NCBI RefSeq assembly: GCF_965213555.1
Contig: NZ_OZ243890.1
Coordinates: 3,951,561-4,015,560 of the forward strand
Direction: 5' to 3'
DNA from: Acuticoccus sp965213555
Lineage (GTDB): Bacteria > Pseudomonadota > Alphaproteobacteria > Rhizobiales > Amorphaceae
Length of the DNA: 64,000 nt
A program made the position numbers and the translations under genes. Below, in pieces: positions 60,901 through 64,000 of this stretch. The notes under the pieces are model-generated. The model was not told the DNA's origin, searched no databases, and was given only the letters and a program-made list of their open reading frames with translations. Each line of letters begins with the position of its first letter. Within the stretch, counting starts at the first letter, position 1.

Positions 60901-61060
60901 CGCGCTGACCTTGGTCGTCACGCCGGTGCTCTACGACCTCTTGGCGCGCCTCACCGCCCCGCGCGGCGCCGTCGAGCGTGCCCTGGAAGCAGAACTCGCC
61001 GAGCTTGGCCGCGGACGTTCGGCGCCGAGCGACGCGCGGGAGGTTGCACCGCACGCTTGA
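57923..61060 (+). CDS. RND-family multidrug/solvent efflux pump (HAE1 type)
   Basis: A 1045-residue inner membrane pump with GTG start. Twelve membrane segments in the RND arrangement; the proton-relay pair is in GLVVDDAIVVLENIQRRM (two Asp of TM4), and the second half has GLMAKNGILIVEFANQLRD. FVPLSFLEGQVGRLFIEFG is also conserved. Drug type cannot be read. No outer membrane factor gene follows, so it would share a TolC-like channel. Confidence 0.93.
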   Translation: MTLSDIAIRRPVLAAVASLLIVVFGAGALVGLPIRELPDIDTAVVTVGTTYIGAAPEIVDTDITEILEASVAGISGIKTLSSTSRRGSSNITIEFDVDRDIDEAANDVRDAVARVRGDLPEDAEEPRITKADANGDPVMRLAVTSTQMTPSEITDYIDRYVADRFATVDGVASLDIYGDRPFAVRIWLDRRALAARNLTVADVSEALRRANVELPAGEIESELRELTVRLNSRLPSVEAFGNVVVDRVGGYPIRLSDVARVVPGVSDESTIVRSDGRVAVGIAVIRQSQSNTLAISNAVRQEIAAMRPTLPDGMAISVGSDDAIFVGASIREVVTALAISLVLVVAVILAFLRSWRATLIPAITIPVALVGTFILIAAMGFSINVLTLLALLLAIGLVVDDAIVVLENIQRRMDEGEGVLVACLRGSRQVTFAVVATSLTLIAVFVPLSFLEGQVGRLFIEFGFVMASAVLISTFVALTACPALASKVMRTGEAGRGAPGTADRREPLAQRAFRRVLTSALSVPVLVLAAALGVAGSGAVVYQSLPSELTPKEDRGVAFVPLTAPQGATVRFTAESALQVEEVAEPLRRAGEIETVFNFCGFGGRGNRCFVVLRLADWSERQMSAQEIANAMRPGMSQVTGARGFPITPSGLGLRGSRTPLRVVVSGPDFPSVQRWAEDLLEVARQNPALENMEMDYEENRPQLDITVDRQRADDLGVSIEAIASTLQTLLASREVTNFVDRGREYPVLLQAERSDRASPSDIDFIFVRAGDGTTLVPLSTLVSVRDTAAAAELARFNRLPSITVEGSLAEGTTLGEAIAFMREAAARELPPEARISLAGQSQQLAETSSGVAVTFALALLIVFLVLAAQFESFIHPITIMLTVPLGVAGAVFALAAAGLTLNIYSQIGIILLIGLMAKNGILIVEFANQLRDEGMSVREAVTEATVLRLRPIVMTVVSTVLGAVPLVLATGAGAESRIAIGTVIVGGLTLAGALTLVVTPVLYDLLARLTAPRGAVERALEAELAELGRGRSAPSDAREVAPHA

Positions 61061-61107
61061 TCGTGGCTGCCACGGGGTCCAGCATGGCGCGGCGGCGGGA
61101 GGACACC

Positions 61108-61932
61108 ATGGCGCTTACTGACGAGGCGGTCGCGCACTACGCGCGGGAGGGCTACGTCTTTCCGGTCCGCGTCATGACGGCGCACGAGGCAGCGGGCTAT
61201 GCCGAGCGCCTGGAGGCTCATGAGCGGCAGCATGGAGCGCTCGCCGGCAACCAGCGCCACAAGTCGCACCTCCTCTTCACCTGGTGCGCGGAGATCGCCC
61301 GACGGACGGAAATCCTGGATGCCGTGGAACAGCTCATCGGCCCCGACATCCTGCTCTGGGGCTCGTCGTTCTTCATCAAGGAGCCGCGCAGCGCCGCGTT
61401 CGTCTCCTGGCACCAGGACGCCACCTACTGGGGGCTCGACGGCTCGGACATCGTCACCGCCTGGGTGGCCCTCGCCGACGCGCCGGTGGAGTCCGGCGCG
61501 ATGCAGTTCTGGCCGAGGAGCCACACGAAGCAACAACTCACCCATCGCGACACGTTCGCGGCGGACAACCTGCTGTCGCGAGGGCAGGAGATCGCCGTCG
61601 ACGTCCCTGAGCAGGAGGGTGTCGACGTCCCGCTCGCGGCGGGCGAGATGAGCCTCCACCACGTGCTGCTCGTCCACGGCTCGCGACCGAACCGATCGGA
61701 CCGGCGACGCATCGGCTTCGCGCTGCGCTACATCCCGACGCGCCTCGCGCAGACCAAGACCCGTGACTTCGCGACGCTGGTGCGAGGGCGGGACGCGTAC
61801 GGGCACTTCGAGCACGAGCCCGCGCCGGCCGTGGACCTCGACCCGGCAGCGGTTGCCGTGCACGAGCGCTCCATGGCGGCGCAGGTCGCTGCGGTCTACG
61901 CCGGCACCGACCACACCGCCTACCGGGCATGA
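61108..61932 (+). CDS. Phytanoyl-CoA dioxygenase (PhyH) family protein
   Basis: A 274-residue Fe(II)/2-oxoglutarate dioxygenase-like protein. The HxD ligands are in SWHQDATYWGL, the distal His in LLVHGSRPNRSDRRR and the 2-oxoglutarate-binding Arg just after it. The ATG at 61108 has a strong GGGAGGA site. The substrate is unknown; its stop overlaps the next gene, an acyl-CoA synthetase-like enzyme, suggesting hydroxylation of an activated or carrier-bound acyl group. Confidence 0.87.
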   Translation: MALTDEAVAHYAREGYVFPVRVMTAHEAAGYAERLEAHERQHGALAGNQRHKSHLLFTWCAEIARRTEILDAVEQLIGPDILLWGSSFFIKEPRSAAFVSWHQDATYWGLDGSDIVTAWVALADAPVESGAMQFWPRSHTKQQLTHRDTFAADNLLSRGQEIAVDVPEQEGVDVPLAAGEMSLHHVLLVHGSRPNRSDRRRIGFALRYIPTRLAQTKTRDFATLVRGRDAYGHFEHEPAPAVDLDPAAVAVHERSMAAQVAAVYAGTDHTAYRA

Positions 61933-63548
61933 ACGACGCGGCGTCGACAGGGGGCGTAGGCTGCATCATCGTTCCCGAACGAGCGGATGCACCGACGGCG
62001 CGGGAGATCGCCGAGGGCGCGGACCGCAGCGTGCTCACCGCGCTCTTGGACGCACGGCGCACCGTTGGTGGAGGGACGGTGGCGCTGGAGGACGGCGACC
62101 GCCGCACCCTCACCTACACCGAGCTCGTGCGCGCAGCCGCAGCGCTGTCGCGCGTTATCCGCCGGGCGACGGAGGCGCCGGTGGTTGCCGTCATGCTGCC
62201 CTCCAGCGCTGCAGCTGCGGTCGCCTACTTCGCGGTCCTCGCCGCCGGCAAGGTGCCGTGCATGGTGAACTTCACCGCTGGCGCCTCCCAGTGCATCGCC
62301 GCCTGCCGCCGCGCGCGCGCCGGGCTCGTCATCACCGCCACGAGGTTCCTGGAGCTTGCGCAGCTCGAACCACTCGCCGACGCACTTGGCGACGCTGCAC
62401 CCGTCGCGCGGCTCGAGGACATGCGCGAACGTGTCACCCGGCGCGACCGCCTGTTCGCCCTCCTCGCGCCCGCGCTCGGGCTCCTGCCGCGCTCGGCCCC
62501 GGACGAGGCGGCAGCGATCCTCTTCACCTCCGGTGCGGAGGGCGAGCCGAAGGGGGTCGTGCTGACCCATCGCAACGTGCTCGCCAACTGCGAGCAGGTG
62601 CGCCTCGCGCTGCCCCTCGAGCGCGTGCGGGTGTTCTTCAACCCGCTGCCGGTGTTCCACAGCTTCGGCCTCGGCCCCGGCATGATCCTGCCGCTGACAA
62701 GCGGCCTCAAGCTCGTCCTTCACCCCTCTCCGCTGCGCACCAAGGAGGTGACCGAGCGCATCGCCCAGACGAGGGCGAACGTGCTCCTCGCCACGGACAC
62801 CTTCCTTCGCCAGTACGCGCGGGCTGGGGCGGACGGCAGCCTCTCGTCGCTGCAGTTCGCGGTCTGCGGAGCGGAGCGCGTGCGCAAGGAGACGCGCGAG
62901 CTCGTCCGCGAGCGATTCGGCTTCGTCGTCGTGGAGGGCTACGGCGTCACCGAGACGAGCCCTGTACTCTCCGCGAACCACCCCGACGACATTCGCGATG
63001 GCACGGTCGGCCGGCTGCTGCCGGGGATCGAGGCGAAGCTCGAGCCCGTGCCGGGGCTCCCCGAGGGGGCGAGGCTTTCGGTGCGCGGCCCCAACGTCAT
63101 GGCTGGGTACCTCGACGCGGAGTGCAACCTCGTGGCTCCGCCGGACGGCTGGCACGACACCGGCGACGTCGTCACGTTCGACGACGGATACCTCATGATC
63201 CGCGGCAGGCTGAAGCGCTTCGCCAAGATCGGCGGTGAGATGACGTCCCTCGTCATCGTCGAGTCGCTCGCCGGAGCGGTCTGGCCGGACGCGCTCCATG
63301 CCGCGGTGGCGTTGCCCGACGGTCGCAAGGGCGAGCGCATCATCCTGCTCACCGAGCAACCCTCGCCGGACGCGGGCGCGCTCGTGCGGCAGCTCCGTGC
63401 CGAACAGCTGCCCGAGCGCTACCTTCCCGCGCGCACGATCACGGTCGACAGGATCCCGCTCCTCGGCTCCGGCAAGCTCGACACCGTGGCGGCGACGTCG
63501 CTTGCTGCGGAAAGGATCGCAGCGCACCAAGCTGCGCCGGGCGCATGA
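61929..63548 (+). CDS. AMP-dependent acyl-CoA/acyl-ACP synthetase-like protein
   Basis: A 539-residue adenylate-forming enzyme. The P-loop reads ILFTSGAEGEPKGVVLTHRN, a variant of TSGTTGxPKG; A5 is GYGVTETSPV, A7 is DGWHDTGDVV, and A10 is IPLLGSGKLD with the adenylation Lys. It looks closest to the synthetase half of Aas (acyl-glycerophosphoethanolamine acyltransferase/acyl-ACP synthetase) but lacks any acyltransferase domain. Coupled to the PhyH gene. Confidence 0.85.
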   Translation: MNDAASTGGVGCIIVPERADAPTAREIAEGADRSVLTALLDARRTVGGGTVALEDGDRRTLTYTELVRAAAALSRVIRRATEAPVVAVMLPSSAAAAVAYFAVLAAGKVPCMVNFTAGASQCIAACRRARAGLVITATRFLELAQLEPLADALGDAAPVARLEDMRERVTRRDRLFALLAPALGLLPRSAPDEAAAILFTSGAEGEPKGVVLTHRNVLANCEQVRLALPLERVRVFFNPLPVFHSFGLGPGMILPLTSGLKLVLHPSPLRTKEVTERIAQTRANVLLATDTFLRQYARAGADGSLSSLQFAVCGAERVRKETRELVRERFGFVVVEGYGVTETSPVLSANHPDDIRDGTVGRLLPGIEAKLEPVPGLPEGARLSVRGPNVMAGYLDAECNLVAPPDGWHDTGDVVTFDDGYLMIRGRLKRFAKIGGEMTSLVIVESLAGAVWPDALHAAVALPDGRKGERIILLTEQPSPDAGALVRQLRAEQLPERYLPARTITVDRIPLLGSGKLDTVAATSLAAERIAAHQAAPGA

Positions 63549-63611
63549 CGACCGCCCGCGACCCGAGCCCTGGAGGTTCAAGCGCGGTCAAACGTGTCCT
63601 GCGCCGTCGGC

Positions 63612-63740
63612 TCAAACGAGGCCGGCCTGGTGCATGAGCATCAGCGCGGCAAGGACCGTTGTCACGATCGCGACGAAGGTGAACAGCGCCCCGCCCCTGG
63701 CACGGCGGCCGTTGCCCGCGTGTTTGGTCCGGTCTTCCAT
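63612..63740 (-). CDS. 42-residue single-pass membrane protein, unknown
   Basis: ATG at 63740 preceded by a near-ideal GGAGGAG ribosome site. Sequence starts MEDRTKHAGNGRRARGG, then one hydrophobic helix (ALFTFVAIVTTVLAALMLM), and ends HQAGLV. It lies 49 bases downstream of the nuoI stop on the same strand, where nuoJ would be expected. It could be a small complex I-associated or insertion-derived protein; the family is not known. Confidence 0.6.
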   Translation of the reverse strand: MEDRTKHAGNGRRARGGALFTFVAIVTTVLAALMLMHQAGLV

Positions 63741-63789
63741 GAAGGCTCCTCCCGTCAGGAGCCCTGAGGGTAGCACGGTTTGGCTTGCC

Positions 63790-64000
63790 TCAGCGGTGCG
63801 GCGCGTCGGCGGCGATGTTGGCTGCGATCTCGCGCTCCCACCTGTCCCCGTTCGCGAGAAGCTTCTCCTTGTCGTAGAGGAGCTCCTCGCGTGTCTCCGT
63901 GGAAAACTCGAAGTTCGGTCCCTCGACGATGGCGTCCACCGGGCAAGCCTCCTGGCACAGCCCGCAGTAGATGCACTTCACCATGTCGATGTCGTAGCGC
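63790..64000 (-). CDS. nuoI: NADH-quinone oxidoreductase subunit I, C-terminal part (runs off window)
   Basis: The last 69 residues of the two-[4Fe-4S] ferredoxin-like subunit. The second cluster motif CIYCGLCQEACPVDAI is complete, followed by VEGPNFEFSTETREELLYDK and the family-typical end. The 5' end lies beyond base 64000. On the same strand as nuoJKLMN but about 16 kb away from nuoJ. Confidence 0.95.
   Translation of the reverse strand, partial: RYDIDMVKCIYCGLCQEACPVDAIVEGPNFEFSTETREELLYDKEKLLANGDRWEREIAANIAADAPHR

Overview
The window is very GC-rich, densely coded DNA that looks like a chromosome segment of an alphaproteobacterium, most likely of the order Hyphomicrobiales (Rhizobiales). 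The clues are a complete general amino acid transporter (aapJQMP), the alphaproteobacterial block nuoJKLMN-birA-rnj-mce-DUF1467, a DUF1476 ATPase zeta subunit, separate purS and purQ genes, Tim44-like and ELM1-like proteins, and a sulfolipid gene (sqdB). A marine or saline habitat is plausible; the genus cannot be fixed from the sequence.

Layout. 1-4.5 kb: the end of a Liv-type ABC cassette, a frameshifted homocysteine S-methyltransferase remnant, a cupin and an M19 dipeptidase. 4.6-11.5 kb (minus): a Mla/Mce lipid transport operon with an STAS-MlaE permease, MlaF, a 1433-residue MlaD-like protein made of repeated ~103-residue modules, and an auxiliary lipoprotein. 11.6-15.5 kb: dgcN (frameshifted) and dgcA for D-glutamate catabolism, facing a threonine/serine dehydratase and a phosphodiesterase. 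15.6-18.5 kb: a three-gene lipid-linked sugar set (GT39-like, GT2, LAB_N). 18.7-20 kb: an omega-aminotransferase. 20.1-22.7 kb: tRNA-Ser(CGA) followed by a graveyard of broken genes (MuF/phage-toxin-like remnant, small cassette ORFs, IS5-like transposase). 22.7-25.1 kb (minus): purC, a Spy/CpxP-like gene, purS, purQ. 25.3-31.1 kb: ATPase zeta subunit, MipA, SqdB, ManC and a coiled-coil membrane protein. 31.1-35.5 kb (minus): aapJQMP. 35.7-38.5 kb: cystathionine beta-lyase and an intact IS110/IS1111-type element. 38.5-47.7 kb (minus): DUF1467, methylmalonyl-CoA epimerase, RNase J, BirA, NuoN-J.

47.8-63.7 kb lies between nuoJ and nuoI, whose 3' end closes the window. Complex I genes that are normally adjacent are therefore separated by about 16 kb. 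This stretch holds an HtrA-like protease, a Tim44-like protein, purB, a bile-acid-symporter-family transporter, an XRE regulator, a 27-bp tandem repeat array leading into a glycosyltransferase, an ELM1-like protein, an RND efflux pair, a PhyH dioxygenase with an acyl-CoA synthetase-like partner, and a 42-residue membrane protein.

The most interesting points are the repeat-expanded MlaD, the 27-bp repeat array fused or adjacent to the glycosyltransferase/ELM1 pair, the split nuo cluster, the decayed MuF cassette by the tRNA, and a ~105-bp composite palindromic repeat present twice in opposite orientation. All function calls come from reading motifs and family resemblance; no database search was run.
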